Positions 7,072 to 7,166 of a stretch of 7,166 nucleotides of DNA are shown one piece after another; position 1 is the stretch's first letter, and each line of letters opens with the position of its first letter. A program made the position numbers and the translations under genes. Source of the stretch: Lentisphaerota bacterium (GTDB taxonomy: Bacteria > Verrucomicrobiota > Kiritimatiellia > RFP12 > UBA3636); the NCBI GenBank assembly GCA_022837245.1, contig JALHHX010000110.1:1-7166 (forward strand), given 5' to 3'. A model generated the notes under the pieces. That model searched no databases. It worked only from the letters and a program-made list of their open reading frames with translations, and was not told the DNA's origin.

Positions 7072-7166
7072 GGACTTATCCGTAAATAACCGACACTTTG
7101 TTGAGGACAATCATGGCCGCAGCCAGATACAGCAACCCGCAATATGAAAGGTCGGTCTTCTCGTAC
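7072..7166 (-). mobile_element. One end of an insertion sequence, probably IS5-like
   Basis: The transposase 3' end runs off the window, and its TAA stop lies inside GGACTTATCC at 7072-7081, just where the terminal inverted repeat of a compact IS would be. The outer boundary is proposed at 7072, preceded by TTAA (7068-7071), which could be part of a target duplication. The other end lies outside the window, so the repeat and duplication cannot be confirmed. Confidence 0.5.
7076..7166 (-). CDS. IS5-like transposase, C-terminal end (5' part outside window)
   Basis: The minus strand read from 7165 to the TAA at 7078-7076 gives 29 residues that begin YEKTD, continue with CGLLYLA and end AAAMIVLNKVSVIYG. 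The pattern of an Arg/Tyr-Glu-Lys followed by 'LLxLAxAMIVxxK' matches the last helix of IS5/IS4-type DDE transposases. The DDE catalytic residues lie beyond the window, so intactness is unknown. It is convergent with the ADP-ribosylglycohydrolase remnant. On the plus strand an ATG at 7113 has a good ribosome binding site, but its 18 codons resemble nothing and are taken as a shadow. Confidence 0.68.
   Translation of the reverse strand, partial: YEKTDLSYCGLLYLAAAMIVLNKVSVIYG

Noticed and set aside
7059..7075. TGGCAC as a sigma54 promoter
   Set aside because: No GC element at the -12 position.
7113..7166. Plus-strand ATG with GAGG six bases upstream, open to the window edge
   Set aside because: The 18 codons resemble no family I know, whereas the opposite strand reads a recognisable transposase C-terminus.

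Overview
The window reads as a chromosomal segment of a Gram-negative bacterium, most likely from the PVC group (Verrucomicrobiota, Lentisphaerota or Kiritimatiellota). I infer this from the large secreted clan GH-A glycosidase with its typical C-terminal domain, from the small lipoprotein next to it, and from the moderately GC-rich composition. There is no rRNA or other marker, so the placement is tentative.

Left third (1-2331): the 3' part of a uvrA gene. The reading frame is open from base 1, so the gene starts upstream. Bases 2332-2504 hold no gene, but contain a foldable inverted repeat (2365-2410). A good sigma70-type promoter (2505-2533) then drives a 911-residue exported glycoside hydrolase (2574-5309).

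Immediately after the hydrolase, in the same frame and separated only by its TAG stop, lies a crcB (fluoride channel) sequence that lacks the first transmembrane segment (about 5325-5597). On the minus strand is a small predicted lipoprotein (5696-6094) with its own promoter (6146-6173).

Right end (about 6200-7166): a decaying region. A Nudix hydrolase pseudogene is spread over three frames, with two internal UAG codons and a damaged Nudix box. The C-terminal part of an ADP-ribosylglycohydrolase follows, with the metal-binding Asp-x-Asp-Thr motif altered to Tyr-Ala-Asp-Gly. The window ends in the 3' end of an IS5-like transposase on the minus strand. Nudix ADP-ribose pyrophosphatases and ADP-ribosylglycohydrolases often occur together in NAD/ADP-ribose metabolism, so this looks like a lost ADP-ribose recycling module beside an insertion sequence.

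I see no CRISPR array, tRNA, rRNA, toxin-antitoxin or defence system, and no convincing undescribed system. The unusual part is the concentration of broken genes (crcB, Nudix, ADP-ribosylglycohydrolase) within 2 kb, next to intact uvrA, hydrolase and lipoprotein genes.
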